From Chitinimonas_A lacunae (GTDB lineage Bacteria > Pseudomonadota > Gammaproteobacteria > Burkholderiales > Chitinimonadaceae), in the NCBI RefSeq assembly GCF_042650885.1, contig NZ_JBHSBU010000001.1, forward strand, positions 1,240,001-1,304,000: DNA of 64,000 nt. The letters run 5' to 3'. The notes under the pieces were generated by a model, which searched no databases, was not told the origin of the DNA, and saw only the letters and a program-made list of their open reading frames with translations. Of the stretch, positions 51,737 to 60,683 are shown piece after piece. A program made the translations under genes and the position numbers. Position 1 is the first letter of the stretch. Every line of letters begins with the position of its first letter.

Positions 51737-53587
51737 ATGACCTTCACGCTGCGCCGCGCGGTCGTTGTTGCCATTCTGTTCGGCCTTCTGATCCCCGGCT
51801 TTATCAGTAGCTTTATCACGCTCAGCCGGCAGCAAGATTCCCTGTTAAAACGCCTCAACGAAGACCATCAGCGCATCACCGAAATCCTGGTGCTGGGCAT
51901 GCAGGAGCCGTTGTGGAATCTGTCGCCTGACACCGGCAAGCCGCTGCTCGATTCGGTCATGAGCGATGAACGCATCGTGCGGGTCATCATTCAAGACGCC
52001 ACGCTCGGCACCTTTCTCGAAGCCAATAAGCCCGAGCGCCGGCTGGGCAAGCTCAAAACCATCTCGCAAAACGTCACCAAGCAGGGCAATGTGATCGGCA
52101 AGGTGACGGTGGAAATGGACGACGGCCTGTTCCTGGCCTCGGTCCACCAGTATTCGCAGTACTACCTGATCAGCGTGGCCATCCAGTTCACCGTAAGCCT
52201 CGCGCTGATCCTGGCCCTGATGCACAACCGCGTGCTGACCCCGCTCAAACGGCTGATGACCGAGTCGATACGACTGGCGCAGCGCGATCTGTCCACCCCG
52301 TTCGAATGGAAGCGCGAAGACGAGATCGGCCGCCTCGGCCAGAGCCTCGAAATCACCCGGCAGTCGCTGCATAGCCTGTTTGCCGAGCTGGAGGCCAAAA
52401 ACCACGAGCTGGAGGCCGATATCCAGCAACGCAAACAGATCGAGCAGGCATTGCGCGCCAGCGAGGACCGCTACCGCCGGCTGGTCGAATCGACCAATGT
52501 GGTGCCCTGGGAAGCCAATCCGGCCGAGTGGCGCTTCACCTATGTCGGGCCGCAGGCCGAGACCCTGCTCGGCTATCCGCTGCATATCTGGTACAGCGAA
52601 GGTTTCCTGACCAGCTACCTGCACCAGGACGACCGCCACCTGGCCTATAAGCTATTCACCGAAACCCAGGAAAAGGACAGCACCATCGAGTTCGAATGCC
52701 GCATGCTGGGCGCCAACGGCAAAGTGGTGTGGGTCATGCTGGTCGCCACCGCCATTCCCGATGTGGCGGGCGAGCGCCATCTACAGGGCTATCTGATCGA
52801 TATCTCGGCCCGCAAGGCCACCGAGATCGAACTCAACCACTACCGCAACCACCTCGAGGAACTGGTCGAGCAACGTACCAAGGCGCTCGCTGCGGCCAAT
52901 AAGGAACTCGAAGCCTTCTCCTATTCGGTGTCGCATGACTTGCGGGCACCGTTGCGTAGTGTGGACGGTTTCTCGCAAGTGTTGCTGGAAGACTACAGTG
53001 ACCGGCTCGACGATCCGGGCAAGCAATGCCTGCAACGGATTCGCCGCGCCACCCAGAATATGTCGAGCCTGATCGACGATCTGCTCAATCTTTCCAAACT
53101 GACCCGTAGCGAGGTCAATACCCAGCCGGTCAATCTGTCCGAGATCGCCAACGATATCGTGCACGAGCTGCAAAGCATGGAACCCGAGCGGCAGTGCCAT
53201 ATCAATGTGATGCCCAATCTGGTGACCGAGGCCGATCCCAAGCTGATCCGGCTGGTGTTGCAGAACCTGCTGTCCAACGCCTGGAAATTCACCGCCAAGG
53301 TGCCGCAGGCCGAAATCCGCTTCGGCGCCACCCATATCGATGGCCAGAATGCCTTCTTCGTCGCCGACAACGGCGCTGGTTTCGATATGACCTACGCCGA
53401 CAAGCTGTTCGGCGCCTTCCAACGACAGCACAGCTCGCAGGAATTCGAAGGCAACGGCGTGGGTCTCGCCATCGTCCAGCGCGTGATCAACCGCCATAAC
53501 GGCCGCGTCTGGGCCAAGGCGGCGCCAGGGCAAGGCGCCACCTTCTATTTCACCCTGCCACGCCGGATCGAGCGCGCACCGAGCTGA
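51737..53587 (+). CDS. Orphan membrane sensor histidine kinase (HAMP-PAS-HisKA-HATPase)
   Basis: 616 residues. A membrane helix at about 8-28 is followed by a short periplasmic sensor of about 100 residues (GMQEPLWNLSPDTGKPLL), a second helix (LISVAIQFTVSLALILAL), HAMP, a coiled coil, a PAS domain with PAC motif (YVGPQAETLLGYP), a HisKA with phospho-acceptor His in SVSHDLRAPLRSVDGFS, and an ATPase domain (NLLSNAWKFTA, GNGVGLAIVQ). No response regulator is adjacent, so its partner is elsewhere or it works with the distant Rcp1-like regulator; that link is speculation. It ends at a strong terminator. Confidence 0.93.
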   Translation: MTFTLRRAVVVAILFGLLIPGFISSFITLSRQQDSLLKRLNEDHQRITEILVLGMQEPLWNLSPDTGKPLLDSVMSDERIVRVIIQDATLGTFLEANKPERRLGKLKTISQNVTKQGNVIGKVTVEMDDGLFLASVHQYSQYYLISVAIQFTVSLALILALMHNRVLTPLKRLMTESIRLAQRDLSTPFEWKREDEIGRLGQSLEITRQSLHSLFAELEAKNHELEADIQQRKQIEQALRASEDRYRRLVESTNVVPWEANPAEWRFTYVGPQAETLLGYPLHIWYSEGFLTSYLHQDDRHLAYKLFTETQEKDSTIEFECRMLGANGKVVWVMLVATAIPDVAGERHLQGYLIDISARKATEIELNHYRNHLEELVEQRTKALAAANKELEAFSYSVSHDLRAPLRSVDGFSQVLLEDYSDRLDDPGKQCLQRIRRATQNMSSLIDDLLNLSKLTRSEVNTQPVNLSEIANDIVHELQSMEPERQCHINVMPNLVTEADPKLIRLVLQNLLSNAWKFTAKVPQAEIRFGATHIDGQNAFFVADNGAGFDMTYADKLFGAFQRQHSSQEFEGNGVGLAIVQRVINRHNGRVWAKAAPGQGATFYFTLPRRIERAPS

Positions 53588-54033
53588 CCACGCTCGATAC
53601 ATCGCGAATAGAAAATTTCGCGCAAAACGTGTGCAAGAAAAGAAGCGCTATTCAGAGAAAAATGAATAGCGCTTCTTTTTGTCCATCCCCAACTCGAAAC
53701 AGCCTCCACGACCATGACGCTGAGTCAGCTGGCTGAGCCTGGTCAATTGGACGCCATAGAAAAAGCGGATCGGTATCAGATTGTGAACGCGCCGAACAAT
53801 ACGCTTCTTCAGCACACCCAGTGGGAGCTGGTCGGACGTCCAGGGCATTTCCGTTTCAGTCGGTGTCACCAGCAATGCTGCTGGCGTGGCCTGAGCCTGA
53901 CGCGCTGTGTCCAGCGCTGGCCAAGTTCTGTGGCAATGCGACGGGGAGCGACATCGGACACTGGCTGACAGAGGCGCTTGTCGCGTCCAGCACGGCCAAC
54001 TGCCCTGTGCTGGCGCTCACGTCTGCACGTCGT
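53588..54033. other. Gene-poor stretch between sensor kinase and MocR regulator
   Basis: About 450 bases. The first 90 hold the kinase terminator. The remainder (53,690-54,030) has short frames on both strands (the longest about 85 codons). None has a recognisable product or ribosome site. It could be a decayed gene. Confidence 0.5.
53638..53680. terminator. Strong intrinsic terminator after the orphan kinase
   Basis: AAAAGAAGCGCTATTCA (53638-53654) and TGAATAGCGCTTCTTTT (53663-53679) pair perfectly over 17 bases with an 8-base loop, followed by T. Confidence 0.9.
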
Positions 54034-55446
54034 TCAACCGCCCTGGCCTAGCTGATCGAGACAGCGCCAGACCCGTTCGTCGTCCATATGGGCCATATTG
54101 AGCCGCAGCCAGGGCGTTGCACCGCCATGCGGGCAGAACAGTGAACCGGGCGCCAGCATCACACCGCTCTGGACAGCACGCTGGGCCAGCGGGGCAGTGT
54201 CCTCGATCCAGGGCAACCGGGCGAACACGAACATGCCGCCGCTGGGCTGGGCCCAGCAGGTATAGCCCAGCGACTCCAAGCGCGGCAGCGCCCGGTCGGA
54301 CGCCTGCTTCAGCCGGGATTTCACCCGTTCCATATGCTTGCGGTAAGCGCCTTCGATCAGCATGGCGTGGATCACCCGCTCGGCCGCCTCCGAACTCGAC
54401 AGCGCTGTGAGCAGCTTCAGATCGCACAGGTCCTGCGCACGACGCTCGGAGGTGGCGATAAAGCCGACCCGCAGATTGGCAGACAGCGTCTTGGAGAAAC
54501 TGCCGACATAGATCACCCGGTTGAGCTGATCGAGCGCCGCCAGCCGCTCACCCGGGCCGACCTGGAAGTCGCTGTAGATATCGTCTTCGACGATGGTCAG
54601 ATCGTATTTTTCGGCCAGTTGCAGGATACGGAAGGCGGTGGCGCGATTGAGGCTGGTGCCGGTCGGGTTATGCAGCACGCTGTTGGTGATGAACAGCTTG
54701 GGCTTGTGTTCCTGCAATAGCTGCTCCAGCACCTGCAAGTCAGGCCCGGCCGGGGTGCGCGGCACCCCGAGCAGCCGAGCACCGTTGAGTTTCTGGTTGG
54801 CAAACACATTGAAGAAACCCGGATCATCCACCAGCACCGTATCGCCCTCATCGACCAGATAGCGGGCGATCAGGTCGAGCGCCTGCATGGCGCCGGTGGT
54901 CAGGACAATCTGATCGGGTTGGGTATCGATTTCCAGCTCGGCCAGCCGGATGCATAGTTGCTGACGCAACGGCCGGTAGCCGAACGGTTCGCCATAGCTG
55001 GTCAGCCGGGCATTGGGACGCCGGGTCAGGTCGCGCAGCGCTTTCTCCAGCTCGGCCTCGGGCATCCAGTCGGCCGGCAGCCAGCCGCAGCCGGGCTTGA
55101 CCATATCGTTGTCGGCGGTGAAGGCATCCTGACGCAGCAGCCACAGACTATCCACCACCCGCCGCAGCGGCCGCTCGCGCAGCTCCACCCGACCCGACGG
55201 CTCGACCCGTGACGCCACAAAGAAGCCGGCACCACGGCGCGACTGCACATAACCCAGCGCCACCAGCCGGTCATAGGCTTCGACCACGGTGAATTTGGAT
55301 ACCCGGTATTCGGCGGCAAAGCCCCGGATCGACGGTAAACGGCTACCGGAGCGCAGGCTTTTATCGCCGATCCGGGCAATCATCTGGCCGACGATCTGGT
55401 CAACCAGTGGCTGACCGGCTTGGTGATCGATACAGAGAGGTGTCAT
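54034..55446 (-). CDS. MocR/PdxR-type GntR regulator with aminotransferase-like domain
   Basis: 470 residues from ATG 55446 (MTPLCIDHQAGQPLVDQIV). The N-terminal GntR winged helix (LRSGSRLPSIRGFAAEYRVSKF, AYDRLVALGYVQSRRGAGF) is fused to a type I PLP aminotransferase fold with the PLP Lys in VGSFSKTLSANLRVGF. Such regulators sense PLP or amino-aldehydes and bind direct repeats. Four TGTCCG hexamers lie over its own promoter and suggest autoregulation. The regulated pathway is not evident: neither neighbour is a PLP or amino acid gene. Confidence 0.94.
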   Translation of the reverse strand: MTPLCIDHQAGQPLVDQIVGQMIARIGDKSLRSGSRLPSIRGFAAEYRVSKFTVVEAYDRLVALGYVQSRRGAGFFVASRVEPSGRVELRERPLRRVVDSLWLLRQDAFTADNDMVKPGCGWLPADWMPEAELEKALRDLTRRPNARLTSYGEPFGYRPLRQQLCIRLAELEIDTQPDQIVLTTGAMQALDLIARYLVDEGDTVLVDDPGFFNVFANQKLNGARLLGVPRTPAGPDLQVLEQLLQEHKPKLFITNSVLHNPTGTSLNRATAFRILQLAEKYDLTIVEDDIYSDFQVGPGERLAALDQLNRVIYVGSFSKTLSANLRVGFIATSERRAQDLCDLKLLTALSSSEAAERVIHAMLIEGAYRKHMERVKSRLKQASDRALPRLESLGYTCWAQPSGGMFVFARLPWIEDTAPLAQRAVQSGVMLAPGSLFCPHGGATPWLRLNMAHMDDERVWRCLDQLGQGG

Positions 55447-55452
55447 GGCGAG

Positions 55453-55506
55453 TGTCCGACTGTCCGATAAGAGACGGGAAATTGTCCGGCGCATTGTAAC
55501 CGGACA
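55453..55506. promoter_or_regulatory. Cluster of four TGTCCG sites, candidate MocR operator
   Basis: TGTCCG occurs at 55453, 55461 and 55483, with the inverted copy CGGACA at 55501. The cluster spans 54 bases directly before the MocR ATG at 55446. Direct-repeat sites are typical of MocR proteins. Confidence 0.55.
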
Positions 55507-55533
55507 CCTTGCCAGTTTGTCGGCGGAAATGCT

Positions 55534-56178
55534 TTACAGCTCGTCAAGGGTTTCCATATCGAGATGGCTGACATCGCCCCAGTCGGTTATCGACCAGACG
55601 GTACCGTCATAGACCAGACGGTTGATGGCAGCGTTATGCATTTCCCGCTGACGCGGTGCCATCAGATCGATGCCCTGCGCGGCCCGGTAGATGCAGTCGA
55701 GCACGCCGCCGTGCACCACCACCAGCACCGTCGCACCATCATGACGACCGGCCACCTGCTGCAATGCCGTCAAGACCCGCTGGCTGAAATCGGCCAGCCG
55801 CTCACCACCGGGCACCACCGCTTCCGGGTCGCGCCGCTGCCAGCCCGCGTAGACTTCCGGCTGCTGCACGGCCATCTGATCGGGTGTCAGCCCTTCGAGC
55901 ACGCCGAGTCCCCGCTCACGCAGACCGGCATCGATCGTGAGCGTCAGCCCGGTACGAGCGGCAATCGCCGCTGCCGTGTCCCGGGCCCGGCTCAAATCAC
56001 TGCAATACAGAGCCGCAAACGGTTGCCGCGCATGTTCGCGTTCCAGGCGCAAGGCCAGCAACTCGGCCTGGCGCCGGCCGTTGTCGTTGAGACCGATATC
56101 GAGATGGCCCTGAAAGCGTCGGTCGACATTCCAGGCGGTTTCGCCATGGCGGATCAGAACCAGATGGGTACTGGGCAT
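55534..56178 (-). CDS. Histidine phosphatase family protein (phosphoglycerate mutase-like)
   Basis: 214 residues. The RHG catalytic motif is in LVLIRHGETAWNVD, with ERGLGVLEGLT and the second His in VLVVVHGGVLDCIYR. These mark the phosphohistidine branch that includes cofactor-dependent mutase, GpmB and CobC. The family covers both mutases and phosphatases, so the substrate is open. The gene is upstream of the MocR gene on the same strand, with the TGTCCG cluster between them. Confidence 0.93.
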   Translation of the reverse strand: MPSTHLVLIRHGETAWNVDRRFQGHLDIGLNDNGRRQAELLALRLEREHARQPFAALYCSDLSRARDTAAAIAARTGLTLTIDAGLRERGLGVLEGLTPDQMAVQQPEVYAGWQRRDPEAVVPGGERLADFSQRVLTALQQVAGRHDGATVLVVVHGGVLDCIYRAAQGIDLMAPRQREMHNAAINRLVYDGTVWSITDWGDVSHLDMETLDEL

Positions 56179-56290
56179 GAGGCAGACCTTGTACGGTAAG
56201 AGGAAGATGGGACGCGACTATAGCGGCTCGCGGGGGAGCGGGACAAACCCCAAGATTCACAACATAAATAGTTTATTTATGGAGATATAA

Positions 56291-56330
56291 AGCACTAGTT
56301 CTTGCATACATTTGTCCTATAATTTTCCAC
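56291..56330 (+). repeat. Copy 2 of a shared intergenic element, promoter-like
   Basis: The first 28 bases match the element at 24566 with two mismatches. Here it also contains TATAAT at 56318. It lies 100-130 bases before the sirB2-like gene. Confidence 0.6.
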
Positions 56331-56417
56331 AACCCTCCCCCTTTCTCAACCCGACAGAGAACGATTGACCACCGCACGCCAAGCAGGCAAGCTAGCCCGC
56401 CTTGGAGGGAGCGCACC

Positions 56418-56798
56418 ATGTCTTACTATCTGATCAAACATATCCATATGACGACGGTGGGCATCACCGCCCTGCTGTTTGTGCTGCGCGGTGTCTGGAT
56501 GCTGACCGATTCCCCGAGGTTGCAGGCGCGCTGGGTGCGCATCGTGCCGCATATCAACGATACCGTACTGCTCGGCAGCGCCATCGTGCTGGCCAGCATG
56601 CTGCGCCAGGCGCCGTTTCTCGACGGCTGGCTGACGGCCAAGCTGCTCGGATTGCTCGCCTATATCGCCCTGGGCACCGTGGCACTCAAACGCGGCCGTA
56701 CCCGAACGATCCGCGCCACAGCCTTCTTCCTGGCCCTGCTGGTGCTTGGCTATATCGTGCTGGTGGCGCGCAGCAAGCAACCTTGGCCATTTGGCTGA
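56418..56798 (+). CDS. SirB2 family membrane protein
   Basis: 126 residues with four membrane helices (MTTVGITALLFVLRGVWML, TVLLGSAIVLASM, TAKLLGLLAYIALGTVAL, AFFLALLVLGYIVLVA). The start (MSYYLIKHIHM) and VPHINDTVLL are typical of the SirB2 family, first linked to invasion-gene expression in Salmonella but without a known mechanism. It ends 15 bases before radA, so the two are probably cotranscribed. Confidence 0.92.
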   Translation: MSYYLIKHIHMTTVGITALLFVLRGVWMLTDSPRLQARWVRIVPHINDTVLLGSAIVLASMLRQAPFLDGWLTAKLLGLLAYIALGTVALKRGRTRTIRATAFFLALLVLGYIVLVARSKQPWPFG

Positions 56799-56813
56799 GC
56801 ACGGAGACCGAAA

Positions 56814-58181
56814 ATGGCCAAAGTCAAAACCCAATACGGTTGCAGCGAATGCGGCGCCACCAGTCCCAAATGGCAGGGCCAGTGTCCGGGCTGCGGTGCC
56901 TGGAATACGCTGGTCGAAACCTTGATCGCCCCGGCCAAACCGGCCGTCAATACCCGCTTCCAGTCCCTTGCCGCCGGTGGCGGCGTTCAGAAGCTCTCCG
57001 AAGTCCAGACCGTCGAAATGCCACGCACCCCGACCGGGGCCGAAGAGCTTGACCGCGTGCTGGGCGGCGGGCTGGTGCGCGGCGCGGTGGTGCTGATCGG
57101 CGGCGACCCGGGCATCGGCAAGTCGACGCTGCTGCTGCAAGCGATTGCCCATCTGGGGCGGAGCCAGCGGGTGCTTTATGTCTCGGGTGAGGAATCGGCC
57201 CAGCAGATCGCGCTGCGGGCCCGTCGGCTGGCCATCGAGACCGAGCCGGTCGATCTGCTGGCGGAAATCAATCTCGAATCGATCATGGCCACGCTTGCCA
57301 CCGAGCAGCCTGAAGTGGTGGTGATCGACTCGATCCAGACGCTTTACACCGACCAGCTCCAGTCGGCCCCCGGTTCTGTCGCCCAGGTACGCGAATGCGC
57401 GGCCCAGTTGACCCGCCATGCCAAGCAAAGCGGCACCACCATCCTGCTGGTCGGCCACGTCACCAAGGAAGGCGCCCTGGCCGGGCCGCGGGTGCTGGAG
57501 CATATCGTCGATGCCGTGCTGTATTTCGAAGGCGATACCCATTCGAGCTTCCGGCTGATCCGGGCGCAGAAAAACCGTTTCGGCGCCGTCAACGAACTGG
57601 GGGTGTTCGCCATGACCGACCGGGGTCTGCGCGGCGTCACCAATCCTTCGGCGCTGTTTCTGTCGCAGCACGCCGAACCGGTACCGGGCTCCTGCGTACT
57701 GGTGGCGCAGGAGGGCACGCGGCCTTTGCTGGTGGAAATCCAGGCACTGGTCGACGAGGCCCATGCCCCCAACCCCAAGCGCCTGACCGTGGGCCTGGAG
57801 CAGAACCGGCTAGCCATGCTGCTGGCTGTGCTGCACCGCCATGCTGGAGTGGCCTGTTTCGATCAGGATGTGTTCATCAATGCCGTGGGCGGGGTCAGGA
57901 TTGCCGAGCCGGCGGCTGACCTGGCGGTATTGCTGGCGATCTTTTCTTCACTGCGCAACCGGCCGCTGCCCGACAAACTGGTGGTATTTGGCGAAGTCGG
58001 CCTGTCGGGTGAAGTCCGACCGGTGCAACGCGGCCAGGAACGACTTAAAGAAGCGGCGAAGCTAGGCTTTCACCGCGCCATTATTCCACGCGCCAATTTG
58101 CCCAAGTCGCCGATCGCCGGGATCGAGACCATTGCGGTCGAACGCTTATCCGACGCGATCTCGGCTTTGCGGGAACAATAA
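56814..58181 (+). CDS. radA: DNA repair protein RadA (Sms)
   Basis: 455 residues. A four-Cys zinc finger (CSECG, CPGCGAW at about residues 8-28), a RecA-like ATPase core with P-loop GGDPGIGKST (~96-105), the RadA signature KNRFGAVNELG, and a C-terminal Lon-protease-like domain (EVGLSGEVRPV) are in the usual order and length. It helps branch migration of recombination intermediates. The ribosome site GGAGAC precedes the ATG. Confidence 0.97.
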   Translation: MAKVKTQYGCSECGATSPKWQGQCPGCGAWNTLVETLIAPAKPAVNTRFQSLAAGGGVQKLSEVQTVEMPRTPTGAEELDRVLGGGLVRGAVVLIGGDPGIGKSTLLLQAIAHLGRSQRVLYVSGEESAQQIALRARRLAIETEPVDLLAEINLESIMATLATEQPEVVVIDSIQTLYTDQLQSAPGSVAQVRECAAQLTRHAKQSGTTILLVGHVTKEGALAGPRVLEHIVDAVLYFEGDTHSSFRLIRAQKNRFGAVNELGVFAMTDRGLRGVTNPSALFLSQHAEPVPGSCVLVAQEGTRPLLVEIQALVDEAHAPNPKRLTVGLEQNRLAMLLAVLHRHAGVACFDQDVFINAVGGVRIAEPAADLAVLLAIFSSLRNRPLPDKLVVFGEVGLSGEVRPVQRGQERLKEAAKLGFHRAIIPRANLPKSPIAGIETIAVERLSDAISALREQ

Positions 58182-58338
58182 GGCAAAAGGCCCGGTCAGG
58201 CGATAGAATGGCGACGCGGGCCTATGGTATCAATTAAGAAAATCAATCAGCCTTGGCTTTTCGGTTGACTAGATTTTGGTTTAGCATTCGCCATCCATTG
58301 CCGAGCCTATGAGCCGGCCTACCGTACAGGAGAACATT

Positions 58339-58668
58339 ATGAGCAGCGAGCTGATCCACCACGTAAGCGATGCCAATTTCGAGCAGGAAGTCCTGCAAGC
58401 TGAAGGACCGGTACTGGTCGACTATTGGGCCGAGTGGTGCGGTCCGTGCAAAATGATCGCCCCGATCCTGGAAGAGGTTGCCGCCGAATACAGCGGTCGC
58501 CTCAAGATCGCCAAGCTCGATATCGAAGAGAATCAACAGACCCCGCCTGCCTACAATATCCGTGGCATTCCGACGCTGATGATCTTCAAGAATGGCGAAG
58601 TGGTCGCCACCAAGGTGGGCGCGCTGTCCAAATCGCAATTGGCCAGCTTTATCGACGCTCATATCTGA
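58339..58668 (+). CDS. trxA: Thioredoxin 1
   Basis: 109 residues from ATG 58339 (after ACAGGAGAAC). The redox motif is in YWAEWCGPCKMIAP, with the cis-Pro loop IRGIPTLMIFKNGE. It is the general cytoplasmic disulfide reductant, among whose clients is MsrB (encoded at 41.2 kb). The trxA-rho order is common in betaproteobacteria. Confidence 0.97.
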   Translation: MSSELIHHVSDANFEQEVLQAEGPVLVDYWAEWCGPCKMIAPILEEVAAEYSGRLKIAKLDIEENQQTPPAYNIRGIPTLMIFKNGEVVATKVGALSKSQLASFIDAHI

Positions 58669-58872
58669 TCGTCCAGCCGCGCGGCATTTTCCCCCTCGCC
58701 GCGCGGCGTCTGCATTTTCACATTGACAGTCCGGGTTTCACCCACTAATCTCCGGTCACAACAGTTCTACCCGCCGGCTTTTATCTCGCCGGCAAATCTC
58801 CGGCAATCAGCCGATTTCATCCCCCCCGTTACCTAGGTATTCCTTCCACCAGTCTGGAAAGTCACCGCACAC

Positions 58873-60129
58873 ATGCATTTGTCCGACTTAAAACACCTGC
58901 ACGTGTCCGAACTCGTCGATATGGCTACCACCAACGAAATCGACGGCGCCAATCGGATGCGCAAGCAGGACTTGATCTTCGCCCTGCTGAAAAACCAAGC
59001 CAAAAAGGGCGAAAGCATCTACGGCGACGGCACGCTGGAGGTACTGCCCGACGGCTTCGGCTTTCTGCGCAGTCCTGACACCTCCTATCTCGCCGGCCCC
59101 GACGATATCTATGTCAGCCCTTCGCAGATCCGCCGTTTCAATCTGCATACCGGCGATACGATCGAGGGTGAAATCCGCACGCCCAAGGACGGTGAGCGTT
59201 ACTTCGCACTAGTAAAGGTGGACCGGGTCAACGGTGAGCCACCCGAAGCGACCAAGAACAAGATTCTGTTCGAAAACCTGACGCCGCTGTTCCCCACCCA
59301 GCGACTGCGGCTGGAACGGGATATCCGCAGCGACGAAAACATTACCGGCCGGGTCATCGACTTGGTTGCCCCGATAGGCAAGGGTCAGCGCGGCCTGCTG
59401 GTCGCCCCGCCCAAGTCGGGCAAGACGGTGATGCTGCAACATATCGCCCATGCCATTACGGCCAATCACCCCGAAGTGGTGATGATCGTGCTGCTGATCG
59501 ACGAGCGGCCCGAAGAAGTGACCGAAATGACCCGCACCGTGCGCGGTGAAGTGGTGGCCTCGACCTTTGACGAGCCGGCCGCCCGCCATGTCCAAGTGGC
59601 CGAAATGGTGATCGAAAAGGCCAAGCGCCTGGTCGAGCACAAAAAAGACGTGGTGATTCTGCTCGATTCGATTACCCGTCTGGCCCGCGCGTATAACACC
59701 GTGGTGCCGGCCTCAGGCAAAGTCCTGACCGGTGGTGTCGATGCCAACGCCCTGCAAAAGCCCAAGCGCTTCTTTGGCGCCGCCCGCAATATCGAAGAAG
59801 GCGGCAGCCTGACGATTATCGCCACCGCACTGGTCGACACCGGCAGCCGGATGGACGATGTGATCTACGAAGAATTCAAGGGTACCGGCAATATGGAGAT
59901 CCATCTCGATCGCCGTATGGCCGAAAAACGCACCTATCCGGCGATCAACGTCAATCGTTCGGGTACCCGGCGCGAAGAATTGCTGATTCAACAGGATCAG
60001 CTGCAAAGAATCTGGATTTTGCGCAAGTTGCTCTATCCGATGGATGAGTTGGAGGCAATGGAATTCCTGCTCGACAAGATCAAGGGCACCAAGAACAATC
60101 TGGATTTCTTTGATTCGATGCGTCGCTGA
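58873..60129 (+). CDS. rho: Transcription termination factor Rho
   Basis: 418 residues. An N-terminal helical part (LSDLKHLHVSELVDMA), the RNA-binding cold-shock-like domain (GDGTLEVLPDGFGFLRS), the P-loop GLLVAPPKSGKTVM, and the RNA-binding loops (LLIDERPEEVTEM, GGVDANAL) match Rho at its usual length. Helicase rings of six subunits end untranslated transcripts. The 200-base leader after trxA is long enough for autoregulation, but I see no specific element. Confidence 0.98.
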   Translation: MHLSDLKHLHVSELVDMATTNEIDGANRMRKQDLIFALLKNQAKKGESIYGDGTLEVLPDGFGFLRSPDTSYLAGPDDIYVSPSQIRRFNLHTGDTIEGEIRTPKDGERYFALVKVDRVNGEPPEATKNKILFENLTPLFPTQRLRLERDIRSDENITGRVIDLVAPIGKGQRGLLVAPPKSGKTVMLQHIAHAITANHPEVVMIVLLIDERPEEVTEMTRTVRGEVVASTFDEPAARHVQVAEMVIEKAKRLVEHKKDVVILLDSITRLARAYNTVVPASGKVLTGGVDANALQKPKRFFGAARNIEEGGSLTIIATALVDTGSRMDDVIYEEFKGTGNMEIHLDRRMAEKRTYPAINVNRSGTRREELLIQQDQLQRIWILRKLLYPMDELEAMEFLLDKIKGTKNNLDFFDSMRR

Positions 60130-60140
60130 TCGCCTTCATC

Positions 60141-60180
60141 GAAAAAGAAAAGCGGGTCTTTTGCCCGCTTTTTCTTTTTC
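60141..60180 (+). terminator. Intrinsic terminator of rho
   Basis: An AAGCGGG arm with a long upstream A/G run pairs with CCCGCTT and the following T-rich run TTTCTTTTT. It starts 11 bases after the stop codon. Confidence 0.88.
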
Positions 60181-60312
60181 GGCGATTCAAAACTACGCTT
60201 TCAACTCAAGTGCAATGTTTATTGAAAATACCGCTATCGAAATAAATTTTTATTGGGGCAAAACAGATGAATTGGGGCAAGCCGTGTTATCGAGACCGCC
60301 AGTTTGCCTCGC

Positions 60313-60341
60313 TTGCCCGAAAACGCCGCTTGGGTCATAAT
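60313..60341 (+). promoter_or_regulatory. Sigma-70-type promoter of rpmE
   Basis: TTGCCC (60313-60318), a 17-base spacer and CATAAT (60336-60341), about 65 bases before the ATG. Confidence 0.6.
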
Positions 60342-60406
60342 TCCGCTTTTAACGTAAGACCGGGCGTCTGCACAATCCAGGCCCACCTTTAGCCAAAGGG
60401 AATCCC

Positions 60407-60622
60407 ATGAAAGAAGGCATCCATCCGAAGTACAACGAGATCACCGTCAGCTGCTCCTGCGGCAGCGTGTTCAAGACGGGCTCGACCATGAGCAAGGATC
60501 TCTCGATCGAAGTTTGCGCCGCTTGCCACCCCTTCTACACCGGCAAGCAAAAGATCGTCGACACCGCCGGCCGCGTCGAGAAGTTCCGCCAAAAATATGC
60601 CATGCTGGGCGCCAAGAAGTAA
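60407..60622 (+). CDS. rpmE: 50S ribosomal protein L31, zinc-binding form
   Basis: 71 residues beginning MKEGIHPKYNEITV. The Cys residues in SCSCG and VCAACHPFYTGKQ make this the zinc-containing (C+) paralogue rather than the zinc-free YkgM type. The length is normal. It has its own promoter and terminator. I see no Zur-type site, which would be expected beside the zinc-free paralogue instead. Confidence 0.97.
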   Translation: MKEGIHPKYNEITVSCSCGSVFKTGSTMSKDLSIEVCAACHPFYTGKQKIVDTAGRVEKFRQKYAMLGAKK

Positions 60623-60642
60623 GTTGCCAAGCGAGGAAAAAG

Positions 60643-60669
60643 AAAAAGCCCTGCCATGCAGGGCTTTTT
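60643..60669. terminator. Bidirectional intrinsic terminator
   Basis: AAAAAGCCCTGC-CAT-GCAGGGCTTTTT is a perfect 12-pair stem with T runs on both strands. It serves rpmE and the convergent nadV. Confidence 0.92.
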
Positions 60670-60683
60670 GTTGTCGAGTCGCC

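Noticed and set aside
53714..53968. Possible 84-codon gene after the orphan kinase terminator
   Set aside because: Cys/Arg-rich product without motif or ribosome site; other frames of similar length overlap it.
56291..56318. Sigma-54 promoter reading of the shared element (GCAC and TTGC boxes)
   Set aside because: The -24 box would need GG where GC is found, in both copies, so the fit is poor.
56346..57764. Minus-strand open frame of 472 codons opposite sirB2 and radA
   Set aside because: Mirror frame covering two recognised genes.
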